Assembly (NCBI GenBank): GCA_009746045.1
Contig: RPFO01000774.1
Coordinates: forward strand, 122,001 to 186,000
Length of the DNA: 64,000 nucleotides
Reading direction: 5' to 3'
DNA from: Mesostigma viride
Taxonomy: Eukaryota; Streptophyta; Mesostigmatophyceae; Mesostigmatales; Mesostigmataceae
Shown in pieces: positions 54,545 to 64,000 of the stretch. The notes under the pieces are model-generated. The model saw nothing but the letters and a program-made list of their open reading frames with translations, ran no database searches and was not told the DNA's origin. The position numbers and the translations under genes are program-made. Position 1 is the stretch's first letter, and every line of letters begins with the position of its first letter.

Positions 54545-55484
54545 TAAACAGGTGGGGATGTGATAAGTAACTCACATATTCTCACCTTCCATACAACAAC
54601 CTTGTTTTCCAGCAGGCTGAAGAGCATGACAGGCGTCTATGAGCTCGCCAGCTCCGATCCTTGCAACGGTGATGCCGCTCCCAGGCAGCTAGGGTCCTTG
54701 ACTACGCAATATAGAATGTCTACCGTGTGAAAACCTCCATACAGGAAGCGTAGCAAAGCCAGATAACTGCCCGATCAATTCTGGGTAGCTTTAGGAAGCA
54801 TGGCATACGCAGCGTAAGGAAAACCATTGAAAGCTGCGGAAAATCTGATAGCACTTGACTGCAACAAGTGGAGAACAAAATAGCAAGAAAAACCCAGAAA
54901 CGGCGCAAAAAGTTTCATGCCAGGTTCATTAAGAGCGCAAACAGACTGGGCGGTGACATGCGGCAAATCAACGTACCACGGCCGGCATTATTTCCTACCC
55001 AGGCGCGCAAGAAAAGCCAGCCAGCCATGGATGGATTAACCGCGGATCGCGCAGGCCTGAACGAAATCATTTTAGAAATGACAGGAAATGGCCGCAGATC
55101 GAAGATGCTTAGGTGATTTTCATGGTGTCCGTTACTAAACGGCTCTTGCTGCATCAAAATAACCCACGAATGTCGAGTTCTACCGTCGCAGGCACACATG
55201 CTAGATTATTCATCGCGGCCAAATTGACGTTGGATGAGACCCCCGTGCAAATCTGTACCAACAAAGGCAGCGAATTTGCAAATAGTGCAGATCTTGCTAT
55301 GAAACATCATAATAGAACATCACTTTTAACCATCGGCTTAATTTTTTAGCCTGTCGCCCGCCGGATTAGCCATATTTTAACGGAACGCACGTCGCCATGG
55401 CCACCTCCGCACGGTGCGCGCACTGTGCACCACAATGTCAAAATAAGATCGCGTCGAATTGTGAAAGTTCAGACGGGTCAGTAC
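54545..55484. other. Interior of hAT-like element 2, no gene recognised
   Basis: An 82-codon basic frame (54,868-55,116, starting MENKIARKTQKRRKKFHARF) has no recognisable domain. The first part recurs at 63.65-64.0 kb. Confidence 0.45.
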
Positions 55485-55715
55485 TAAGTAGAGATACGAA
55501 ATCTGTGGCTTCAAATCGTTGCCCTGTCGTTCTGGCATCCTAGCCGCGCAAAACGTAAAAAAAACGCGGAAAACACGGCATTATACGGTATTATACGGTA
55601 TTATACGTCATTATGCGCTAAAACGTATTACGTATGAAAAATTATACGCTAAAAGCCAGCGTATTACGTATTATACCGTATTATACCGTATTATACGGCG
55701 TATGATCTCACACTG

Positions 55716-56490
55716 CCATGCGCGCCATGGACTGCTACCGCTGCCCGGCAGCCCATTGCCAGCGGATTTTTTCGATCCACGGGCGGTACCGGCATGAGCG
55801 GCAGTGCCGCCGCCAACCCCCCAGAACGGCCTGCCCGGCGGCCCGGCGGCCGCACCGGCCTCCCGGTCCGGGGCGGCCCCTCGGTCGGCCCCTGCCCCTC
55901 CACCGGCATCGCAGGGTACGAGCGATCCGGGGTCCGACCTCTCGGCAGGCTGGGCATTCCTGGCCACGCTCCCTTTTGCCGCCTGTGCGCGCAACCCTTG
56001 CATGACCCTCCCCGGGACGTCCCTCACCGCGCCCGGAGCTTGTTTACGCGCTGCGCCCTGCTTTCCCTGGCCCGGATGCATAGTCACCCTCTCGACGAAC
56101 TCGGCCACAAGCTGTTTCTCGTCACCCCCCGGCTCCTCTTAGCGCCGTTGGAGCGGGGCGTGCGTGGCGTACAGGGTGCGGTCATCGCTCGCTGGGCCGG
56201 CGGTTCCTCCTCGGGGATTGGGAAGGGCTGTGGGCGCTGCAGCCTCCGGCCTCCACCCGGGTGTCGGGGGCCGCCTCCTTTGCCCGGGTGGAAGCTGACG
56301 TCATGCGGTTGGTGAAGGTATAGGTGAATTGAGCCGGGCCATGCAAAAGCTTGAACTGACCGCGTTGGCTCCCTCCACTCCCCCGACCCTGCAGGCTTTG
56401 CGCGACCTTCACCCCGACGAACCGGCCTTTGCGGTGCCCGCCCCGGCTACCCCCCCGCCCCCGCCTATTGTCATGGACCTGGACATCTTC
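55716..56490 (+). pseudogene. RL-A LINE fragment right of hAT-like element 2
   Basis: Continues the copy at 45,111: MRAMDCYRCPAAHCQRIFSI, then the region before the RT. It is frameshifted by several 1-4 nt changes relative to 45.8-49.7 kb. It stops at ACATCTTCAC, where a PLE is inserted. Confidence 0.85.
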
Positions 56491-57702
56491 ACCTGGACGT
56501 CTGCACCTGGACATCTTGCAAACCTCTATCTATACACTTATGAGCTTGCATTCATGGAGAATCTCATTGCCTCAAACGATGATGTTCTCATCAGGCGTTT
56601 TATCCATACATGTCGATACATTGATGATGTCATCGCTTTCGACAACCCTGATTTCGCAACCCATTTGTATATCACCGCTGGTCTGCCTGGCATCTACCCG
56701 CAAGCGTCCCTCACATTAAAGCTCACGTACGTCGGAGGATACTCATTGCAATTACCTCGATCTTAACATTACCCATAACAAGAAGGGCTGGCGTACGGCT
56801 GTCTATGATAAGCGCAAGGATCCTAAATACCAGCAAATTCCTTTTATTCGTTACCCCGATATTCACAGTCTCCTTTCCCACACAGCAAAATATGGTTTTG
56901 TTCTTTCTCAGTTACATCGTTTTTCCCGTCTTTGTTCTTATCGTGTTGATTTCATCACGACTCTTGTTGAACTCTTGCAGCGTTTATTGGTCAAAGACTA
57001 TGACCGAGCCATTATGCTCCGTCAAGTCCGATGTTTTTTGCAACGTCACCCACATCTGTTCGGTGCTGCCCCTTGGCACAAGCTCTACAAACAGGTCGTG
57101 GACCGCGGCTGGATCGCATAGTATCTCCGCACATCTGAACCCTGTGATGCCAGATCTCCTTTGCGGCCGTTCCGAGCTTGGCACTGGATGAATTCGTTGT
57201 CCACATCGTCGCGTCGCTGCCGCAACACGATGTTTTCTGGCATCCGCGGGCTTTTGGTTCCCGCCGCACATTTGAAAGTGCTGTCCTCCGGCTTTTTGCC
57301 TTTGCACCGTGTGCAGTTCTTGGACGTTTGGAATCATGGCATGGCTAACGTGATGACTGACTAGCTACCTTTTCAATGGTTTTCCATTTGCGGGTATCTC
57401 CTCGTAAATGGTGGGAGAGCGATCGCAGCAATGGTGCTCACCACTAGACACTCCCGGCCAGTTAGGCTCGAAACACACGCCCTGATCAAGCATGCTGTTT
57501 CCGGCCCCACCGTCTAGGTCATCTAGTCGCTCTACTACACGTAAGCCAGCCATAATTTCAATGCACAAGGATACACATTTCCATCACCATTCATCTTCAT
57601 CATCCTGAACGACTCGAACACGCGGACAAGATAACGGCAGGCTCGAGCTACCATGGTCCGGATTCTCCCGATTTCTGGCCTGCGCTGGTTGTCTACTTGA
57701 TC
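56491..57702 (+). mobile_element. PLE copy 3, 5'-truncated, inserted in RL-A
   Basis: PLE sequence from TTGCAAACCTCTATC to CTACTTGAT, with a ~28-bp filler at its 5' edge made of repeated CACCTGGAC words. Flanks share ATCTTCAC. The RT frame is broken by ACGT/GTAC (about 56,729) and a GC insertion (57,110); a further 4-nt insertion (57,187) lies beyond the stop. Confidence 0.88.
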
Positions 57703-58433
57703 TTCACGGCTGTGCTGCCGGAAGGATCTGCCGAACGCCTCCTCCACCGGCCCCTCAGGCTGGCGCTACGAGCACCTCTCCGTGATGGCGGGCCATGGCG
57801 GGGCGACCGCACTCTTTGAGGCTGCCGCCGACTTGGCCGCGGGGTCCCTGGCCCCCGCGGCGCGCCCTTGGCTGGCTGGGGCACGCCTCATTGCCCTCCT
57901 GAAAGACGACGTCCCCCCGCCTGCTGGCCGCGTTCGTCCCATTGCTTGCGGCGAGGTCCTACGCAAGCTGGTGAGTAAGGTCATTTGTCGCCAAAAGGCC
58001 CCCGAGTTTCGCGCCTACTTCTGCCCCAACCGGAGTGATACTGAGGAGTCCGTCGCGGCCCAGCTTGGCGTCGCCACCAAAGGGGGCAGCGACATCATCG
58101 TGCACACAGTTCAGGCCTACCTCGAGACGCATCCGACCCATGTGGCGGTGAAGGTGGATTGCCACAATGCGTTCAATGCTGTCACCAAGGCTAGCATCTT
58201 TGAGGCCGTCGGCGAGGCGTTCCCTGACCTTCTTGCGTGGACAGCAGCCTGCTACGGCGACCCCACTCAACTCTCCTTCCTCATGGAGGATGGGACGTTC
58301 GCCGACATCGATCGCTTCCCGCACGGGAACCCAGCAAGGTGACGGCCCCTCGGCCCCTTTTACCTGTCTGCCCGCTGCACAAGGCTCTCCAAGGTGTCCA
58401 CGCTGCGCACCCGGATGTCGTGCTCCTCGCCTA
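57703..58433 (+). pseudogene. RL-A LINE RT fragment
   Basis: Resumes RL-A after the PLE: GPSGWRYEHLSVMAGHGG, SKVICRQKAPEFRAYF, VKVDCHNAFNAV and AWTAACYGDPTQL. It carries 4-nt insertions near 57,718 (CCGG/GCCG) and 58,306 (GATC/TCGA/CGAT). It is cut off just before the YMDD motif, at the palindrome. Confidence 0.88.
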
Positions 58434-58589
58434 AGTTGTACAAGCTAGTGCTTATACTTTTTATGCGCAAACCTTTTTAGCTAAGGTTAACCCATATTCT
58501 TACATCCTGCGCAGGATGTAAGAATATGCGTTAACCTAGGTGAAAAGGTTTGCGCATAAAAAGTATAAGCGTTAGCTTGTACAACTTAA
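58432..58589. repeat. 158-bp near-perfect palindrome (foldback) at duplication junction
   Basis: The arms (TAAGTTGTACAAGCTA...ATCCTGC and complement) meet at 58,510/58,511 with no spacer. A few mismatches lie in the middle of the arms. TA occurs at both ends, so a Tc1/mariner-type foldback MITE is possible. However, the RL-A host does not resume on the other side. Confidence 0.85.
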
Positions 58590-58786
58590 AACCTTTGCGC
58601 GTTGGGGCGGAATATTAAGCGGCTCCCTAACTAGGGCTTTACTTCCGCGCATCGAATTACTGATTCGATATTACTCCGGGAAGGTCCGATATCTACCTCG
58701 CTAGGCGATTAATTAGGTCCGACCGTGCCCCGCGGATCCTCCCAAATAATCCCTACTCGGCACTGTCCCCACGAGGTTTCGAACCC
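58590..58786. other. Unassigned ~200-bp segment with a B-box-like word
   Basis: On the minus strand 58,790-58,772 reads CGGGG-TTCGAAA-CCTCG, a T-arm/B-box-like hairpin. No A box or acceptor stem accompanies it. The left edge abuts the palindrome and the right edge the duplicated LINE block. Confidence 0.35.
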
Positions 58787-58789
58787 CGT

Positions 58790-60110
58790 CATCGGCGGAG
58801 AGAAGACGGCGGCGCGGACCAGGCAGGGTGCAGACATGGGGGATGCCGCAAGCTCGAGCACATCGTGCAAGATGGCGGGCACGGCCGCACCCGCGCAGCT
58901 CAAGACACACGCCCCCCCCGGCATCGTACAGAACCAGGTCGCCGGCGTGCACGGTGACAGAGCCCCGAAGTCAACGCGCAAGCGGCGGCTTGCGCTGGGG
59001 TGACCGCCGTAGTAAGCGCCCGTGGCCTGCGCAACAATTAGGCCGGCCGAGCCGGGCCCGCAGAGGCAAGAAACGTGTTGCACGCTGAGGCGATCGAGCA
59101 AGGCGTGGTCGGTGGCCCCCCCAGCGAGATATGTGCACGGCGCGGCCTGTCTGGGCCTGCACGGCAGCCTGTAGCAAGAGCACCACGCCTGCCGCCACTT
59201 GAGCGTCCAATTCAGGAGCCATTCTTGCGCACCGCGGGCAGGTGCCAAGCACGGCGGCCGCCGGCATGGTAGTCCTCGAGAACAAACCCCCAAAGCGTGG
59301 AGGCAAGGACAGGGGGGAGGCTGCCTGCAGCATGTGCCGGACACGAACACAAGGGCACTAAATTCAGGGGGCCGTGGGAGCGTAGGAAACGCCGCGTGCA
59401 AGCCGACAGCGTCCAACACACAGGGGCAATACAGCCAAGAGAACGTGGCGTGCCGGAGCGCGCTGACGCCCGCAATGTTGGTGGGGGGCCAAACGGCTGA
59501 GAATCGTGGGACCCAAGCGCGGCCGACCAGGGGCCCACCACAGGAGTCGCCGCAGGGTGTCCCACAGCCTCAGGGAGGAGAGCCCGCCAGGGACCCTCAA
59601 GCAAGGAGGACGCAGGTCAGTGGCCACCGCCGTGCTGGCCGGAGTGGGATCCCCAGAGCTAGGCGGGGCAGGGCCAGGGACCCGCGGAGGGGCCCGGACG
59701 TGACCGCGCGGGGAGAGCGGAGCACGGTGTGGAACCTCCACCAGGGCCGCAAGGCCCAGGAGAGGTCCAGCGAGGGCTGCGGGAGGGGGCGCGGGCCGAA
59801 TGGGATCCCGGGCCGACACGACGCCGCGCGTCGGGAGCCTAGGGACGGCCGAGGCGGGGCCACGCAATGAGGCACGCCAAGGACCGGGGGAGGCAGCCGG
59901 AAGAGGGGCGGACCAAGCACGCGTGTGCCAGCCGCATTGGCACGAATCACACACAAGGAGACGGGGGCATCCTCACCACTGTGGCAGACCTCGCACACAA
60001 GCGAGAGGCACAGGGGCGCCACGACCGCCGTCGTCCAGGTCGCCCTCTCTGCAGGTGCGCCGCGATGCGTAAGGACCGACGCGGCGCAGGGCGCCGCTAG
60101 GCAGCGCATC
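58790..60110 (-). pseudogene. RL-A ORF1 (PHD) and ORF2 start, duplicate copy
   Basis: Recognisable pieces match 49,620-50,900 but no frame exceeds about 230 codons because of one-base indels. At the ORF1/ORF2 junction this copy reads YDAGGGVCLEL, passing the TGA that ends ORF1 in the first copy. Confidence 0.8.
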
Positions 60111-60279
60111 CGCGCCCGGGAGGTGCGTCGTGTGAAGGAGGCATGGGGAAGGTGCGTAAAACAACGGAACCGGAAGCCGCGGGGGAAGAGCGAGATGCGG
60201 ACGCGGGGGGTTTGGGGGGCGTGCCCCAAGCGGGGGGTTTGGGGGGCGGCAGCCCCCAACGCGGGGCGCCGCGCACCGC

Positions 60280-60830
60280 GGCACCTCGGCGCAGGTTTTT
60301 TCAGCTGTGCATGAAGAAAAAACGTGTCTCATCCAGGAACCCCCGTCGGTTCATCATGTCACGCCTAGAAACTGGGCGGTGGAGCCACAACTAAACGGGA
60401 AAGCCGCATTAAATTCGCCTAGCCACGGGTCACAATTGGCCGACAGGTAGATGCGCCAGCCCCGGGCCGTGTCGCAGACAGTAATCACTACCCGTAGGCC
60501 GCGTGCCGCACTCGGCGCAGGTTTTTCAGCTGTGCATGAAGAAAAAAACGTGTCAACCAGGAACCCCCGTCGTTCATCATGTCAGCCTAGAAAACTGAGC
60601 GGTGGAGCCAAACTAACGGGAAGCCGCATTCAAATTCGCCTAGCCCACGGGTCACAATTGGCCGACAGGTAGATGCAGCCAGCCCGGGCGTGTTCGCAGA
60701 CAGATAATCACTACCGTAGGCCGCGGTGCCGCACCTCGGCGCAGGTTTTTTCAGCTGTGCATGAAGAAAAAACGTGTCTCAATCCAGGAAACCCCGTCGG
60801 TTCATCATGTCAGCCTAGAAAACTGGAGCG
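60280..60830 (-). repeat. RL-A 5' tandem repeats, duplicate copy
   Basis: Same ~230-bp units as 51,131-51,692 with scattered indels. Confidence 0.8.
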
Positions 60831-60849
60831 GGTGTTTAATATATATATG

Positions 60850-63330
60850 CTTCCTGGAGGTGATGCGTGCGGTCCGCGGGCTTCCTCTACCGGGCCGTCG
60901 GGCTGGCGCTACGAGCACTTGGAGGCCTGGTGGGGCATGGGGGCGAGGACATTCTCTTTGCACCCTCATTGACCTGGCGGCTGGTCGCGTTCCTCCCGCT
61001 CGCGCGAGTGGTTAGCGGGCGCTCGCCTCCTCGCTCTGCTCAAGGGTGTCTTGCCCCCCCCAGGGCAAGGTGCGCCCGATCGCCTGCGGTGAGGTGCTCC
61101 GCAAGCTCGTGGGCAAAGTGATCTGCCGCCAAAAGGCGCCCGAGCCTCCGTGCCTTTTTCTGCCCGCCCCTCGCAGCGGGTGAGACCTCGGTGGCGGCCC
61201 AGCTGGGGTGACGACTCCAGGCGGGGCGGATATCCTCATCATTCGGTGCAGCCTATCGAGCCCACCCCACCCACGCTGTCGTTCAAGGTCGACTGCCACA
61301 ACGCGTTCAACAGTCTGTCCGCCGCCACGCATGTTTGCGGCCGTCATGGAGTCCTTCGAGGACTTGTCGCTTGGACAGCCGTGTGCTACGGCCAGCCGGC
61401 CAACTGGTTCACATCATGGAGGACGGCACCTCGCGGCGGCCTGCTGTCGCGGTCGGCACCCAGCAAGGGGACCCCCTGGGACCCCTGTACTTTGCCGCCC
61501 CCCTCCAGGTTTGCCTCCAGCGGTCCATGCTGCTCACCCGGCAGTCGCTATCAGCCTACTTGGATGATATCTACCTTCTGGGCCCTGTGCCGGACACACC
61601 GCGGCTCTGCTGGCACTGCAGACCGCGGTGGCCGACATCAACCTCCAGTTGACCCTGGCCAAGTACGCGGTGTTACTCGCCCCAAGGTGATTGCTCCGGC
61701 TTTCCGCCCCAGCTCTTGGGCCGGGAACGAGCGCCTCCATGGGTTGGATGTCCTCGGCGTTCCGGTTGGCGACCGCGTTTGTCATCGATGCTCTTGCGGG
61801 CCGCCCTCGAGGCACGCACTGAGGTACTGCCCTTGATTGCGCGCCTTTCATGATTCGCAGACCAAGGGTCTGCTTCTGTGGTTTTGCGCTCACCTCGCGT
61901 CGTTCACTTGGCTCCGGGGCGCTCTTCCGGCTCAGGTCCGGCTGGCCGCCGAGGGCCACGACGACACGCATCCAGTCGGCCTTGGCGCAGCTGGTCCCGG
62001 GCCCCGACCTCCCGCCCATCTGCCTATTCGCATTGCCTCCTGCCTGCACGGATGGGTGGCTGCGGTCTTGACTCGTGCCGCCCGGCTGGCCCCAGCAGCA
62101 TTTTTGGGCTCCGTCGCTCAGTCGTGGGCGGAAAGCTGCCGGCTCCTGCCCCTTTGGCAACGGCAGCGCCTGACCTCCTGGACCCCAGCAGCCCTTTGCC
62201 CTTCGTCACCGCCATCCAGGAGGCCTATGCTGAGATCCAGAGGCCTGTTTCCCGTCCGTGCCGCTCAGAGCGTACGAGCGCCACCTCCCTCGCGGCTAGC
62301 TACTCCCTCGGTGCGCGCTGCCGTTATCTCCCGCCGCATTCCTGCTCGCGTCATTGATATACACAATGAAACCTACGCGGGTATTCTGCACACGGCTGAT
62401 TGGATTGCTCTTTTCGCGGACCTCAACGCCCAGGGACGTGCGTGGCTGTTCTCGTTCCTTGCGGAGTGTGGGTCGGCGTACCTTCGTGCTCTTCCCACTG
62501 GCCCCCCATTCTGCCTTGGCCTCCCAGCCACTACTCGGTGCGCTCAACCGGCACAAGCTATTTGCCCGCAGCCTCTTGTTTCCGGCGGGCGGCCTTGTGG
62601 GTAAGCTGTGGGCGACCGCTGGATCCCACGGGGACTCACTACTGCCTGCATGGGGGGCCAACAGAATCAGAATTGTTTTGTATTTGCACACTGTCCTCCT
62701 GAAGGTGGTGCTCGCCATGATTCGGTCGGTTTCCCCCACGCGAACATCCGGTCGAGGATGCGGATGGCGCTGCCTTCTATTCCCCCAACCACCGGCCTGA
62801 CATCGTGGGTGCTGGACTTTGAAGGGGGTGGCCGGCATCTGCTTATTGAACGTTTCGGTGGCGCGGCCCTTGCTCTTAGCCACGTGGCTGGGGCCTCCCT
62901 CACGGCAGGTTCGCCCGGACGGGCGGAGCGGCCGCCAGCTCCTGCTACGGCGACGTCGGGCACCATCGTTTGGTGCCCTTTGTCCTGGAGGAGTTTGGGG
63001 CCATGGCCCTGACCTCCCGCTTCTTCAAGGAGTGGTGCGGCTCCGGGAGGACCGCTGGACCTGGAGGGCCAGCGGGCCCCATGGTCGGCGCGGACCTGGA
63101 ACGTCATATTGGCGTCAGCGGCTTGTCGGTGGCGCTGACTCGGGCCATGTGACATCATGCTCCGCCGTACCGGGGCTGATTTTGCGGTGCAGCAGGCTAT
63201 TAGGTTCCTCCCGTTAGGAAGTTTCCATTGGTCTATCGTAGTATAGAGCTTTGACAGGCTCTGTATATAGTTTATAGCCATGGGCGTTTGCTTTGTTTGA
63301 GTGATTCACTCGCTTGTAAGTAATTATATT
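60850..63330 (+). pseudogene. RL-B LINE, duplicate copy with many indels
   Basis: Co-linear with 51,712-54,226. RT, CCHC and RLE regions are all recognisable but in continually changing frames. Around 62,280-62,360 the copy is more divergent (an inserted TAGCTA and replaced bases). Confidence 0.85.
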
Positions 63331-64000
63331 TTTAATATATATTCATTGAGACATGATAGATTTACGGAGGTGAGATGGGCCATGCAACATAAGGAAAAAC
63401 CCGATAACTGGGAGAATAACCTGAAGAAATTAATAACCCTGAATAAATTTTAATATATAGTGTGCTGTGCATGCACGCAAATACTACAGTAGTAATACAA
63501 TATGCATGTAGTATGTTTGCATGGTGCGATGCTATGTGAATATACTGAGCTGCATGTGACTACAGGTGTGTGACTCAGTGGTGTCATTAATTAATTAATT
63601 AACTGAATTAATTAATTATATTAATTAATCTCGTGTCCCGTTGGGGACCAACGGAGGCTAAATCAGGTGGGGATGTGATAAGTAACTCACATATTTCTCA
63701 CCTTCCATACAACACCTTGTTTTTTCCAGCAGGCTGAAGAGCATGACAGGCGTCTATGAGTCGCAAGCTCCGATCTTGCAACGGTGATGCGCTCCCAGGC
63801 AGCTAGGGTCCTTGAACTACGAATATAGAATGTCTACCGTGTGAAACCTCCATACAGGAAGCGTAGCAAAGCCAGATAACTGCCCGTCAATTCTGGGTAC
63901 GCTTTAGGAAGCATGGCATAACGCAGCGTAAGGAAAACCATTGAAACGCTGCGGAAAATCTGATAGCACTTGACTGCAAACAAGTGGAGAACAAAATAGC

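Larger units (their letters stand above)
45204..55715. mobile_element. hAT-like TIR element 2 (10.5 kb, carries two LINEs)
   Basis: Starts CAGAGTGAGATCGTACG and ends GTATGATCTCACACTG. Flanked by the exact 8-bp duplication CCATGCGC (45,196-45,203 and 55,716-55,723); removing the element rejoins an RL-A coding frame. The ends match those of element 1 in inverse orientation. RL-A (minus) and RL-B (plus) occupy most of it. The remaining own sequence is about 45,204-45,584 and 54,330-55,715. No transposase is visible, so mobility would need one supplied in trans. Confidence 0.85.
58787..64000. repeat. Second copy of 49,619-54,885, dense one-base indels
   Basis: Co-linear with the earlier block in the same orientation: RL-A RING start and PHD ORF (minus, 58,790-60,110), leader, 5' monomers (60,280-60,830), RL-B (plus, 60,850-63,330), RL-A stub, AP hairpin (63,632 on, damaged), and hAT-like interior to the window end. 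Differences are overwhelmingly single-base deletions or insertions, often in runs, independent of reading frame; substitutions are rare. It is about 50 bp shorter overall. This is the error pattern of uncorrected long reads. Confidence 0.85.

Noticed and set aside
54868-55116. 82-codon basic protein as a hAT transposase remnant
   Set aside because: None of the hAT catalytic or dimerisation patterns (such as the C-terminal W-rich region) is visible and it is far too short.
58770-58790. tRNA gene or intact SINE on the minus strand
   Set aside because: Only a T-arm-like hairpin (CGGGG-TTCGAAA-CCTCG) is present; no acceptor, D arm or A box, and LINE sequence starts right beside it.

Overview
The window reads as nuclear DNA of a eukaryotic microalga, most likely a chlorophycean green alga. 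The only host gene recognised is a nine-exon histidine kinase with GT-AG introns, GC-rich exons and a TGTAA polyadenylation signal (the chlorophyte type). Nearly everything else is mobile DNA, so the strain cannot be named from the sequence. The family names below are mine.

RL-A and RL-B are two subfamilies of a LINE with a C-terminal restriction-like endonuclease (RLE). RL-A also carries PHD, RING and C2H2 fingers. AP-A and AP-B are LINEs of the AP-endonuclease type. 'ORF1-only' elements have an L1-ORF1p-like gene and a 3' UTR but no reverse transcriptase. PLE is a Penelope-like element. There are also a TRIM-like LTR element and two large hAT-like TIR elements.

Layout: 1-3.0 kb, an ORF1-only element and AP-B 3' stubs. 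3.1-10.2 kb, the kinase on the minus strand. 11.6-15.1 kb, an AP-A stub and the most complete PLE. 15.1-18.7 kb, mostly unassigned DNA. 18.7-25.2 kb, AP-B and AP-A copies followed by a head-to-tail RL-B/RL-B/RL-A chain. 25.5-29.4 kb, AP-B split by RL-B. 29.4-36.3 kb, two opposed GTGAGAAAA minisatellites bracketing PLE pieces; one PLE copy is split by the TRIM-like element. 36.9-37.9 kb, a broken ORF1-like gene. 38,522-43,896, hAT-like element 1, which holds a 393-bp structured tandem array. 45,204-55,715, hAT-like element 2, which holds the longest RL-A (minus) and an RL-B (plus). 55.7-58.4 kb, the rest of the RL-A copy that element 2 interrupted, itself split by a PLE. 58.8-64.0 kb, a second copy of 49.6-54.9 kb full of one-base indels, which looks like unpolished long-read sequence.

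The nesting gives a relative order. A plus-strand RL-A copy came first. hAT-like element 2 entered it (8-bp TSD CCATGCGC), RL-A and RL-B then entered element 2 at a (TA)n tract, and a PLE entered the outer RL-A separately (TSD ATCTTCAC). Elsewhere a PLE was later split by the TRIM-like element (TSD CACTC). The most interesting signals are a covarying bulged hairpin at the 3' ends of AP LINEs and ORF1-only elements, self-complementary 4-nt insertions that separate repeat copies, the PHD+RING+RLE LINE, and the paired hAT-like elements.
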